A stretch of 64,000 nucleotides of DNA from Arthrobacter sp. AK04. GTDB taxonomy: Bacteria > Actinomycetota > Actinomycetes > Actinomycetales > Micrococcaceae. Both the position numbers and the translations under genes were made by a program. Location of the stretch: the NCBI RefSeq assembly GCF_021129155.1, contig NZ_JAJOMC010000011.1, positions 39,901 through 103,900 of the forward strand, written 5' to 3'. Under the pieces are notes generated by a model. That model was not told the DNA's origin. It did not search any database and worked only from the letters and a program-made list of their open reading frames with translations. Positions 1-7,507 of the stretch are shown here, one piece after another. The first letter of the stretch is position 1. Every line of letters starts with the position of its first letter.

Positions 1-707
1 CGGTTTTTGACGACGGCGAACAGGGCCAGCATAACGGCGGCCGGCCAGACCTTCACCCAGGTGCCGATGGCCAGCAGGACCGAGGCGATGAACGGCCGGC
101 CGACGCCGTAGGCCAGGGCCACCAGCACCAGCGGGGCGGTGAGGCCATCCACGCGGGCGAACCCAAGCCAGCCCATGAGGAAGGTGAACACCAGCCACCA
201 CCAGCCGGCGGGGATGGCCTGGCGTTCCCGGCCGCGGTTGGTAAGTTTCAGCAGTGCCCAGCCATTCAGGACTGTGGTCATGAGGACCCACAGGAAAAAG
301 AAGGGGCCGGGGCCTGCGATGCCTGCGATGGCCATGGGGATGAGCGCCAGGATCGGGTAGACCCAGGGGCTGGGCCCGCCGGTGAGGTTTGCGTCGTTGA
401 ACCCTGCCATGGCCCAGTCGCGGTAGATAAAGGTATCGCTGAAGGCCTCACCGCGAAGCGAGAGCGAGGCCGCGAAAACCAGGAAGACCAGGTGCACCAC
501 GATGAAACCGGCCAGCAGCCCGCGGCCGGTGTTGAGCCGCGCCCGGGCGGGCGCGGGAAGGACGGCGTTGCGGATCCGGGTGAGTCTGCCGAAGAAAGCG
601 TCCGTAGAGATGGCGGGATCCTTATCAGGTCGTTGCACAGCCGTGTGTTGCGCAGTGGTGCACGGGTCTTGCCGGGAGGCTTCTCCGGTGGCATTGGAGG
701 CGTTCAA
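1..707 (-). CDS. Partial GT87-type (DUF2029) membrane glycosyltransferase, C-terminus beyond the window
   Basis: Translating the minus strand gives an open hydrophobic protein that runs off the left edge. It has a short charged N-terminus, a first membrane helix (GLLAGFIVVHLVFLVF), an extracytoplasmic stretch with YRDWAMAGF, a helix preceded by PSPWVYPILALIP, and a segment GTWVKVWPAAVMLALF. This order (Y-R-D loop, WVYP, then K-x-W-P in a helix) is typical of DUF2029/GT87 polyprenyl-phosphate-mannose-dependent transferases, which act in actinobacterial envelope glycolipid or glycan assembly. The frame lacks an ATG: a TTG at 707 lies about 14 bases after GGGGAG, and a GTG at 638 is the alternative. 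Substrate and exact start are not determined. Confidence 0.6.
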   Translation of the reverse strand, partial: MNASNATGEASRQDPCTTAQHTAVQRPDKDPAISTDAFFGRLTRIRNAVLPAPARARLNTGRGLLAGFIVVHLVFLVFAASLSLRGEAFSDTFIYRDWAMAGFNDANLTGGPSPWVYPILALIPMAIAGIAGPGPFFFLWVLMTTVLNGWALLKLTNRGRERQAIPAGWWWLVFTFLMGWLGFARVDGLTAPLVLVALAYGVGRPFIASVLLAIGTWVKVWPAAVMLALFAVVKN

Positions 708-944
708 AAACAGCTTCCACTCCCCACCAACTGTAATTGAACAGCCGGAAAGGGCCGTAATTGCTGCGCTTGCACGGCGGAGCACCCAGCGCTGACCTGC
801 GGTTCTTTGTTACTTGATTTTTCAAGTTGCTGGCGGCCCGATGCTGGGGCATCATGAGGTGGGCAGTAAGATGCCCTGCCCGTGTCGGCAGCTTGGGGGA
901 GCGAAAGACGCGCGTCCCACCCCTAAAACACTAAGGCCTCACCC

Positions 945-1154
945 ATGACCGCTGACTTCCCCTTGACCCTGACCGTTGCCGACCGCGCGAGCATGGACAG
1001 CGAGCTCGATGCCGCTGTTACCGCCGCCAAGGCCCACGCGCTCGCCGGGAAGCGCCATGGCATCCTGGTGACACGGCACGGCGTGGACAAGTTCACCGTG
1101 GCACTCAGTGAGGCTGTCCCCTTCGGCCTGACCCGCGAACAGCAGGCCTGGTAG
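945..1154 (+). CDS. Small conserved-looking protein, paralogue of the one at 51709-51960
   Basis: A 69-residue protein of unknown function. It has a helical Ala-rich middle (LDAAVTAAKAHALAG) followed by GILVTR, a short beta-like segment (KFTVALS), VPFG and a C-terminal Trp. The same order of blocks (AAV, GILVTR, V-V-L, VP-G, C-terminal W) occurs in the 83-residue protein at 51709-51960, so the two form a small family. No signal peptide or membrane segment is seen. The ribosome-binding site is weak. It converges on the DUF3072 gene, with a hairpin between them. Confidence 0.55.
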   Translation: MTADFPLTLTVADRASMDSELDAAVTAAKAHALAGKRHGILVTRHGVDKFTVALSEAVPFGLTREQQAW

Positions 1155-1176
1155 TTCCTCGGCTCTTCCAGCTCGA

Positions 1177-1199
1177 CGGCGCCCCGTTTGAGGGCGCCG
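1177..1199. terminator. Candidate bidirectional hairpin terminator
   Basis: CGGCGCCC and GGGCGCCG form an 8-bp perfect stem around a 7-base loop, in the 62-bp gap between two convergent small genes. There is no clear T-run on either side, so terminator function rests on position and stem strength. Confidence 0.45.
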
Positions 1200-1216
1200 G
1201 TTCGGGAACCGCTGCC

Positions 1217-1483
1217 TTAGCTGTCTGCGCTTGTGCCGGAACTGTTTCCGGAGACCCTTCCGCTGCGCTGCTGGAGCCGGTCAATGTGCTTGGACGCCTC
1301 CGCCTTGCTGAGGTCAGCCGGCAGTTCTTCCCCTGCTTCACGGGCCAGCGTATCCAAATAGCTCCGCTGCGCTGCCGTCATGGGTTCATCACCGGTCACC
1401 CAGTCTTCCGGGTCCCGGTCAAGGCCTGCATCGGGTTCCGGTGTGGGGCTGCCGAGTGTTTCCTTTTCATTGTTGTTGTCCAT
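1217..1483 (-). CDS. DUF3072 domain protein
   Basis: An 88-residue acidic soluble protein. After a low-complexity acidic N-terminus, residues ~25-72 carry the DUF3072 core: DPEDWVTGDEPMTAAQRSYL followed by TLAREAGEELPADLSKAEASKHIDRLQ. The second part resembles the short helical segment (T-x-x-Q-x-x-Y-L then K-A-E-A-S) shared with SAP-like or Lsr2-tail-like helical motifs. The function is unknown; these proteins are common in Actinobacteria. The tail is Ser/Gly-rich and probably disordered. Confidence 0.75.
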   Translation of the reverse strand: MDNNNEKETLGSPTPEPDAGLDRDPEDWVTGDEPMTAAQRSYLDTLAREAGEELPADLSKAEASKHIDRLQQRSGRVSGNSSGTSADS

Positions 1484-1637
1484 GCAGAGAGTCTAGGGTC
1501 CGGCGCTGACATTCCGCAGTTCCGTGCGCCGGCCGGGCGGTGTGAAGGGTTAGGCAACCGTGACCTTCAGGTCGTTCCTTCAAGGTGCAACGCCCACTAC
1601 TGTCGACAGCACCATCGGGGACGACGGAAGAGGCACG

Positions 1638-1940
1638 ATGAGCATCGACATCGAGATTGGTACAAGCCTCAGCAATGAGGACGCAGCACACTTTGCGGCC
1701 AAGACGGAAGCAATCACCTCAGCGATGCAGAGGGTGCGGGAACGGCACGCGGCGTACAGCTGGGTATGGACGGACGAGATCCGCTGCCGGGGCTGCAACG
1801 CGAGCATCGACATACCGCTGCTCGCCAGCACTAACGCAAGCGCCGACAAGGCCTTCCAGGCCCATCAGTCGGCGCAGCTTGATGCACTCCTGGCTGCCGG
1901 TGGTTCCCGCGGGCCGGAAAGCAGTACAGGTCCGTCCTAG
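1638..1940 (+). CDS. Hypothetical protein with one CxxC
   Basis: A 100-residue soluble protein that I do not recognise. The ATG at 1638 is preferred over an upstream in-frame start because GGAAGAGG lies just before it. A helical region (residues ~12-38) is followed by IRCRGC, the only Cys pair, then a segment with alternating short residues and a Gly/Ser-rich tail. It ends tail-to-tail with the IclR gene, overlapping it by 4 bp. Confidence 0.6.
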   Translation: MSIDIEIGTSLSNEDAAHFAAKTEAITSAMQRVRERHAAYSWVWTDEIRCRGCNASIDIPLLASTNASADKAFQAHQSAQLDALLAAGGSRGPESSTGPS

Positions 1941-2740
1941 TAAACGGACCCCTCAAGAAGCTCCGCCAACCTGCCGGCGGCGCGCCGCAGTTCCGGGACT
2001 CCGGCCCTGAGTGTTTCCTCGCTGGCAGCCTCCACCGGGCTGGTCAGCGAGATGGATTCGCTGGGGCGGCGTCCGGGCCTGCTCGGTACGGCCACGGCCA
2101 CCGAGAGTACCCCGGTGGCCCGTTCATCGGCGGAGTAGGCATACTCGGCCCCGGGTTCCGGCAGCCGGGAGCGCAGTGCGGGTGCGGTCAGCCCCGAATC
2201 CTCATGGCCGCCGGCAACGGCGGCTGCAATCACCTGCTGAAGCTCGTCGTCCGATGATGACGCAAGCAGGATCTTGCCGGCGGCGCCGGCCGTGAGGGGG
2301 AGGCGCTTGCCCAGCGGGAGGTCATACCGGAGCGGCACCTCGCCGTCCACGCGTGCCACGAGGATGCGCTCGAACCCCAGCCGCGTGTAGAGCGACGCCG
2401 TCAGCCCGGTCTGCGAGGCGACCTGCTGCAGGATGGGCCGCGCCGCCACAACGAGGGGATCGTTCTCCAGGAAACTCCGCGCGGCGGGCAGGACTGCCGG
2501 CCCGATCCGGTAGGACTTGTCCGTCTGGCTCACCATGCCGAAATCCTGCAGCACGCGCAGGATCCGCAGTGTGGTGGGCAGGCTCATGCCGCAGGTCCTT
2601 GCCAGATCGCTGAGCCGCTGGGGCCGTTCGGCCCGCTGCAGCTCCGCGAAGACCTCCAGTGCCCGGGACAGGGAGCGCATGTTGGACGCCTTGGGTCCCT
2701 CCTCTGCCGGGGTGTGGGGGGAGGGGGTCGTCGTCGCCAT
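1937..2740 (-). CDS. IclR-family transcriptional regulator
   Basis: 267 residues. Residues ~20-80 form the winged helix-turn-helix (LSRALEVFAELQ, LSDLARTCGMSLPTTLRILRVLQDFGMV), followed by the IclR effector-binding domain with the family-typical GKRLPLTAGAAGKILLA segment and the late ATGVLSVAVAV strand. IclR proteins bind small carboxylates or aromatics and act as repressors or activators. It is divergent from the tctBAC operon across a 152-bp gap containing a candidate operator, so it most likely controls that operon. The ATG at 2740 follows GAAAGA. Confidence 0.85.
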   Translation of the reverse strand: MATTTPSPHTPAEEGPKASNMRSLSRALEVFAELQRAERPQRLSDLARTCGMSLPTTLRILRVLQDFGMVSQTDKSYRIGPAVLPAARSFLENDPLVVAARPILQQVASQTGLTASLYTRLGFERILVARVDGEVPLRYDLPLGKRLPLTAGAAGKILLASSSDDELQQVIAAAVAGGHEDSGLTAPALRSRLPEPGAEYAYSADERATGVLSVAVAVPSRPGRRPSESISLTSPVEAASEETLRAGVPELRRAAGRLAELLEGSVY

Positions 2741-2768
2741 TCTTTCAGTCTATGTAACTTCCTTGCGC

Positions 2769-2836
2769 TTGACAGCACGTGTGTCTGGTGTCACTATTTC
2801 TCAGTACGCAATATAGTTTCATTCTGTGAAATGAAA
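2769..2836. promoter_or_regulatory. Candidate promoter and IclR operator before the tct operon
   Basis: TTGACA at 2769-2774 is a consensus -35 box for the + strand operon, followed 17 bases later by the weaker CACTAT. Downstream, TTTCAT (2817-2822) and ATGAAA (2831-2836) form an inverted repeat with an 8-base spacer, overlapping a second partial match GTGAAA. IclR-family operators are often such A/T-rich TTTC..GAAA inverted repeats. Assignment to the divergent IclR is inference from position. Confidence 0.4.
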
Positions 2837-2892
2837 AGACGCGGGGTGAAATAAACCCCCAGCGTCAAAGAGAAGCCCAGCGAGAAGGAACC

Positions 2893-3396
2893 ATGACAAC
2901 GGAGTCAGTCACAGCCACATCAAAGAGCGCCGCCAAGGTGGCACCCTCCGTGCTGGCAGGTATTGGTGCGTTCGCCGCCGTCGGCGTGTACGTCCTGGTC
3001 AGTTCAATCGGTCTGGGCTTGTGGACCTCCCTTGGGCCTGGCCCCGGGTTGTTCCCCTTTGCCATGGGCGCGGTCCTTGCCGCGATGTCCGCAGTTTGGC
3101 TTCTCCAGGAACTCCGCCGCCCCAGCGAGACGGGAGAGGGGGTTGACCGCGGACTGGTGATCGCCGTCGTCGGCAGTTTGGTGGTCCTGGCCGCAGTGAT
3201 GGATCTGCTCGGCTTCCAGCTGAGCATGTTCCTCTTTCTTATGTACCACCTGAAGCTGCGGGGCCGCAGGGCCTGGCCCTCCTCCCTCGTCACCGCCCTC
3301 GCCGGCAGCGTGGGCGCGTTCTACGCCTTCAACTACGGCCTGAACGTGGCGCTGCCCGTCTCGGCCTTTCCCCTGCTGAACACGATCGGACTCTGA
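2893..3396 (+). CDS. tctB: Tripartite tricarboxylate transporter small permease TctB
   Basis: 167 residues with about four hydrophobic segments. It contains the TctB feature LGPGPGLFPFAMG (residues ~48-60) after the first helix. TctB is the small membrane subunit that pairs with TctA and is fed by a periplasmic or surface-bound TctC protein; the complex takes up di- and tricarboxylates or aromatic acids by secondary transport. The ATG at 2893 follows AAGGAA. It is the first gene of the operon, and TctA starts 3 bp after its stop. Confidence 0.85.
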   Translation: MTTESVTATSKSAAKVAPSVLAGIGAFAAVGVYVLVSSIGLGLWTSLGPGPGLFPFAMGAVLAAMSAVWLLQELRRPSETGEGVDRGLVIAVVGSLVVLAAVMDLLGFQLSMFLFLMYHLKLRGRRAWPSSLVTALAGSVGAFYAFNYGLNVALPVSAFPLLNTIGL

Positions 3397-3398
3397 AC

Positions 3399-4901
3399 GT
3401 GGATACCCTCAACGAACTTCTGGGCGGCTTTGCGGCCGCCATGACCTGGCAAAACCTGCTGTTTGCCTTCCTGGGCTGCCTGCTTGGCACCATCATCGGC
3501 GTGCTGCCCGGCATCGGCCCCGTCGCCGGCGTTGCACTGCTCATTCCGCTCACGCTGAACCTGGATGCCACCGGGGCGATCATCATGCTCTGCGCCATCT
3601 TCTACGGCACGGCCTACGGCGGAACCATCACCAGCGTCCTGCTGAACACCCCCGGCGAGGCGGCTTCCGCCATCACCACCATTGACGGCTATGCCATGAC
3701 AAAGCTCGGCAAAGCCGGGGCAGCCCTGACCATTGCCGCCGTCGGATCCTTTGTGGGCGGCACTGTTGCCACCCTGGGCCTGGTAATGGCCGCCAAGCCG
3801 CTGGGGGAACTGGGACTGCTGGTGGGCCCGCCGGAATTCTTTGCGCTGATGGTGGTGGGTATCTCCCTGCTTGTGGCGCTCGCCGGCAAGTCCATGGTCA
3901 AGGCCGTGATCTCCGGAGCCCTGGGCCTGCTGATCGCGATGGTTGGAATCGACCCCGTGGCCGGGGCTCCGCGCTTCACCTTCGGAATGGACCGCCTCCT
4001 GGACGGCGTCAGCTTTGTTGCCGTGATCGTGGGTGTCTTTGGCCTGTCCGAACTGCTGTCCTACCGCAAGGGCAGCACCACCCCCAACGTGCACGCACCC
4101 AACCTGCGTTCCCTGCTTCCCACAGGCAAGGAATGGCGCCGGAGCGCGCCCGCCATGGCCCGCGGAACCGGAATCGGTTTCGGCCTGGGCCTCATCCCGG
4201 GAATGACCGGCTCCGTCTCATCCCTGCTGGCCTATGGCGCGGAAAAGAAATTCTCCCGCCACCGCAACGAACTGGGCAAGGGCGCCATCGAGGGCGTGGC
4301 CGGGCCGGAAACGGCCAACAACTCCCACGCCAACGCCGCCCTGATCCCGCTGTTCACCCTGGGCATCCCTGCATCACCCACCATTGCCGTGCTGATGGGC
4401 GCCTTCCTCCAGCAGGGCCTTACCCCGGGGCCCACCCTCTTCACCGAGCACTCCGAGATTGCCTGGGCCATCATCGCCAGCCTCTTCATCGGGAACCTGC
4501 TCCTGCTGGTCCTGAATGTTCCGCTGGTGGGACTGTGGACGTCCATCCTGCGGGTCCCGACCACCATCCTCACCGCCCTGATCCTGCTCTTTATGGTCAT
4601 CGGCGCGTACACCATCAACTTCAGCGTCTTTGATGTCTTTGTCATGATCGGCTTCGGCCTCCTGGGCCTGGCACTCCGGCACCTGGACATTCCGCTGGCA
4701 CCGATGGTGCTGACCCTGGTGCTGGGCCCGCTGATGGAACGCTCGCTCCGGGAGTCCCTCGAAATCTCGCAGGGCGACTTCGGGATCTTCACCAGCCGCC
4801 CCATCTCGGCAGTCCTGATCGGCCTGGGGCTGCTGATCATCTTCAGCCCGCTGCTGAAGATCCGGAAGCCCAAAGCGCTCAACGAAGACCCCGAAACGTA
4901 A
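3399..4901 (+). CDS. tctA: Tripartite tricarboxylate transporter large permease TctA
   Basis: 500 residues, the usual TctA length, with ~11-12 membrane segments. The two family signatures are visible: GTIIGVLPGIGPVAGVALL early (residues ~30-48), and LGIPASPTIAVLMGAF in the second half, with the GPETANNSHANAALIPLF loop before it. TctA is the channel-forming subunit of the TTT transporter. The start is GTG at 3399; no good ribosome-binding site is visible, which fits translational coupling to tctB. The substrate cannot be read from the sequence. Confidence 0.92.
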   Translation: MDTLNELLGGFAAAMTWQNLLFAFLGCLLGTIIGVLPGIGPVAGVALLIPLTLNLDATGAIIMLCAIFYGTAYGGTITSVLLNTPGEAASAITTIDGYAMTKLGKAGAALTIAAVGSFVGGTVATLGLVMAAKPLGELGLLVGPPEFFALMVVGISLLVALAGKSMVKAVISGALGLLIAMVGIDPVAGAPRFTFGMDRLLDGVSFVAVIVGVFGLSELLSYRKGSTTPNVHAPNLRSLLPTGKEWRRSAPAMARGTGIGFGLGLIPGMTGSVSSLLAYGAEKKFSRHRNELGKGAIEGVAGPETANNSHANAALIPLFTLGIPASPTIAVLMGAFLQQGLTPGPTLFTEHSEIAWAIIASLFIGNLLLLVLNVPLVGLWTSILRVPTTILTALILLFMVIGAYTINFSVFDVFVMIGFGLLGLALRHLDIPLAPMVLTLVLGPLMERSLRESLEISQGDFGIFTSRPISAVLIGLGLLIIFSPLLKIRKPKALNEDPET

Positions 4902-4957
4902 ACAACACCCTATTCACCCCAACACCCGAATACCCCCTTCAAAGGAGAAGAACACCC

Positions 4958-5962
4958 ATGAAAACCCGTTCCCGCATCGCCGCCGCACTCGCCGCGGCAT
5001 CCCTGATCGCACTCACCGGCTGCGGCGCCAACGCCGGAGCCACGAACGCCGCCGGCGGCGACTTCCCGAAGAAGGGCAAGACGATCGACCTGGTTGTGGC
5101 GTTCTCCTCCGGCGGCGCCGTGGACACGGCTGCCCGGCTCATCCAGCCCATCCTGGAAGAGGAACTCGGCACCAACGTTGAGGTCATCAACAAGCCCGGC
5201 GCAGGCGGGCAGATCGGCTACACCCAGCTGACCAGCTCCGCCCCCGACGGCTACACCATCGGCGCAACAGGCTCCCCCTCCGTCGTCGTCTCGCCGCTGG
5301 ACCCCGCACGCGGTGCCAAGTACACGCGGGACAGCTTCCAGCCCCTGGGCCGCCAGGTCATCGACCCCACCGTCATCGCAGTGCAGCCGGACAGCCCCTA
5401 CCAGACGCTGAAGGACCTCCTGGACGCCGCAAAAGCGAACCCGAAGTCCATGACCGCCAGCACCACCGGGCTCCAGACCGGTGAACACTTCGCCATGGCC
5501 CAGATCCAGGAAAGCACCGGCTCCGAATTCGCCCCCGTGCACTTCTCGGAGGGGGCTTCGCAGGCCACCACCGCCTTCCTGGGCAAGCACGTGGACATTC
5601 TCGTGGCCAATGTCAGCGACGTTGTTGACCTGACAAAGCAGGGCAAGGCCCGCGTTCTGGGTGTCATGACCTCGGAACGCGCGCCGGCACTGCCGGACGT
5701 TCCCACCTTCAAGGAATCCGGCTATGACCTCGAGGCGGGCACCACACGCGGGTACTCGGCACCCGCCGGGCTGCCGGACGAGGTGGCCAAGAAGCTCGAG
5801 GCTGCAATCCAGAAAGCCATCGAGGACCCCGCCGTGGTGCAGAAGATGCAGGATCTTGGCCTGCAGACCAGCTACCTCTCCGGCGAAGACTACAAGCAGT
5901 ACTGGGCAGGGCAGGAAGAGGACTTCAAGAAGGTCCTCCCGCTGGTCCAGACGACCGACTGA
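4958..5962 (+). CDS. tctC: TctC/Bug-family solute-binding lipoprotein of the TTT transporter
   Basis: 334 residues. The signal peptide ends in a lipobox LTGC with Cys22 as the lipidation site, so the protein is anchored outside the membrane. The TctC/Bug fold markers follow: IDLVVAFSSGGAVDTAARL (~40-58) and NKPGAGGQIGYTQL (~82-95), both forming the carboxylate-binding loops of this family. It delivers substrate to TctA/TctB. GGAG precedes the ATG. The next gene starts 34 bp after its stop, consistent with one operon. Confidence 0.9.
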   Translation: MKTRSRIAAALAAASLIALTGCGANAGATNAAGGDFPKKGKTIDLVVAFSSGGAVDTAARLIQPILEEELGTNVEVINKPGAGGQIGYTQLTSSAPDGYTIGATGSPSVVVSPLDPARGAKYTRDSFQPLGRQVIDPTVIAVQPDSPYQTLKDLLDAAKANPKSMTASTTGLQTGEHFAMAQIQESTGSEFAPVHFSEGASQATTAFLGKHVDILVANVSDVVDLTKQGKARVLGVMTSERAPALPDVPTFKESGYDLEAGTTRGYSAPAGLPDEVAKKLEAAIQKAIEDPAVVQKMQDLGLQTSYLSGEDYKQYWAGQEEDFKKVLPLVQTTD

Positions 5963-5996
5963 CCCTCCCGCAATTACCGGACGGAAGAAACCCGCC

Positions 5997-6626
5997 ATGA
6001 CAACGCCCGCAACCGACACCATCGACGCCGATTTCCCCCGTCCCGGGAGGGACGTGGTGGAACGCCTTGCCAAGCTCCCCGCCGCCAACATCGGCGACGC
6101 CATGGACCGGCTCGGCGTTGCAGATTCTGCCATCCAGGCCATCTGGCCGGGCGCCGTCCTGGCCGGCCCCGCCTTTACGGTGTGGACCAGGCCGGGGGAC
6201 AACCAGGGCATCCACAAGGCCCTGCAACTGGCCCGGCCGGGAGACGTCATCGTCGTCGCCGGCGGCGGCGATGCCTCCCGCGCGCTGCTCGGCGAACTCA
6301 TCGGCGAGCGTGCCATCAACCTTGGCATTGCAGGCTTCGCGCTGGACGGGGCAGCGCGCGACGCCGAAGCGCTGGGTGAGATCGGCATGCCTGTCTTCGC
6401 CCGGGGTACTTCCCCCGCCGGCCCCTACAAGGACGGCCCTTACCGCCTGGGGACGCCGCTCGCCTTCGGCGGTGTCCCCGTCCTTCCCGGCGATGTGATC
6501 ATCGGCGATTCGGACGGCGTGGTGGTGGTTCCCCGTGACCAGGCAGCCGCCGTCGCCGAGGCTGCCGAAGCAGTCTTCGCCGACGAAACAAACCGCCGGC
6601 AAGCCATCGTCGCAGCCCGGTCCTAG
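5997..6626 (+). CDS. RraA-like protein (HMG/CHA aldolase fold)
   Basis: 209 residues. The RraA/dimethylmenaquinone methyltransferase-like fold is shown by LPAANIGDAMDRLG, GDVIVVAGGGD, the central INLGIAGFALDGAARD, GVPVLPGDVIIGDSDGVVVVP near the C-terminus. Relatives cleave 4-hydroxy-4-methyl-2-oxoglutarate or 4-carboxy-4-hydroxy-2-oxoadipate to pyruvate; others are RNase E inhibitors. The Arg-Asp pair used for metal and substrate binding is present, but the acidic residue that aldolases carry three positions after Asp is Ala here, so aldolase activity is uncertain. I use the ATG at 5997, preceded by GGAAG, rather than a longer upstream reading that overlaps tctC. Confidence 0.78.
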   Translation: MTTPATDTIDADFPRPGRDVVERLAKLPAANIGDAMDRLGVADSAIQAIWPGAVLAGPAFTVWTRPGDNQGIHKALQLARPGDVIVVAGGGDASRALLGELIGERAINLGIAGFALDGAARDAEALGEIGMPVFARGTSPAGPYKDGPYRLGTPLAFGGVPVLPGDVIIGDSDGVVVVPRDQAAAVAEAAEAVFADETNRRQAIVAARS

Positions 6627-6639
6627 AGCAAGAAAGACA

Positions 6640-7428
6640 GTGAGTACCATGACAGCGGTAACCGTCATTGGCCTCGGCGAAGCCGGAGCCACCTACGCCG
6701 CGGCGCTCCACGCCGCCGGCCACAACGTCAAGGGGTTCGACCCCGTTGCCCCCACCACTCCTGCCGGCATTACCCGGGCCGCCACTGCGGCAGAAGCCTG
6801 CGCCGGAGCGGACATCGTCCTGGTGATGACAGGGGCTGCCGCAGCGCGCGGCGTCGCCGCAGAGTGCCTTCCGGTCCTGGGGGCCGGCAGTTGCTACGCG
6901 GACTTTACCTCGTCCTCTCCCGGAGTCATGCAGGAACTCGGACAGCTGCCAAGCAGGGCCGACTTCGCCGACGTCGCCATCCTTGGCCCGGTCTCCGCGA
7001 TGGGGGAGAAAACGCCGCTGATGACCAGCGGGCCTGGAGCCAAGGCTGTGGCGGACCTCCTCACCCCGCTGGGTGTCGACGTCGAAATTGCCGGGGGTGA
7101 ACCCGGAGCAGCAATGGCCCACAAGCTCCTGCGGAGTGTCCTGATGAAGGGCCTGGCCTCGGTTGTGGTGGAGGCCGTCACTGCCGGCCGCGCAGCCGGA
7201 CTCGAAGAGTGGATCCGGGCCCAGATCGCCAGCCAGCTGGCGGGTGATGGCCAGGCCGTGATCGAAAGGTTCCTGACCGGCACTGCCAAGCACGCAGTGC
7301 GCCGCTCCAAGGAAATGCAGGACACCGCCAGCTACCTGGGCGATCTTGGGGTGCCCGCAGAGATGACCGCGGCGTCCGCGGCCGCCCTGGGCCGGATGGC
7401 CCAGGAACCGGCGCCCGCCTTGCGCTGA
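6640..7428 (+). CDS. NAD(P)-binding dehydrogenase of the 6PGDH/3-hydroxyisobutyrate type (DUF1932)
   Basis: About 262 residues. An N-terminal Rossmann fold with VIGLGEAGATYA (GxGxxG) is followed by a nucleotide-binding domain with ADIVLVMTG and a helical C-terminal DUF1932-like domain. Lys in AMAHKLLRSVLMKG is at the position of the catalytic Lys of beta-hydroxyacid dehydrogenases. It probably oxidises or reduces a hydroxy acid in the pathway encoded by this operon. GTG at 6640 is 4 bases after an AAGAAAG site; ATG at 6649 is the alternative start. Confidence 0.78.
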   Translation: MSTMTAVTVIGLGEAGATYAAALHAAGHNVKGFDPVAPTTPAGITRAATAAEACAGADIVLVMTGAAAARGVAAECLPVLGAGSCYADFTSSSPGVMQELGQLPSRADFADVAILGPVSAMGEKTPLMTSGPGAKAVADLLTPLGVDVEIAGGEPGAAMAHKLLRSVLMKGLASVVVEAVTAGRAAGLEEWIRAQIASQLAGDGQAVIERFLTGTAKHAVRRSKEMQDTASYLGDLGVPAEMTAASAAALGRMAQEPAPALR

Positions 7429-7507
7429 CGGCAGAGTCGGGCAGAATCAGGAACGGGGAATACCTGATCCACCACCTAACCGGCGTCCCGCCGTCAGGAG
7501 CAGCAGC

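Noticed and set aside
4910..6388. 492-codon minus frame opposite tctC and the RraA-like gene
   Set aside because: It spans two real genes and the gap between them and has no recognisable domain.
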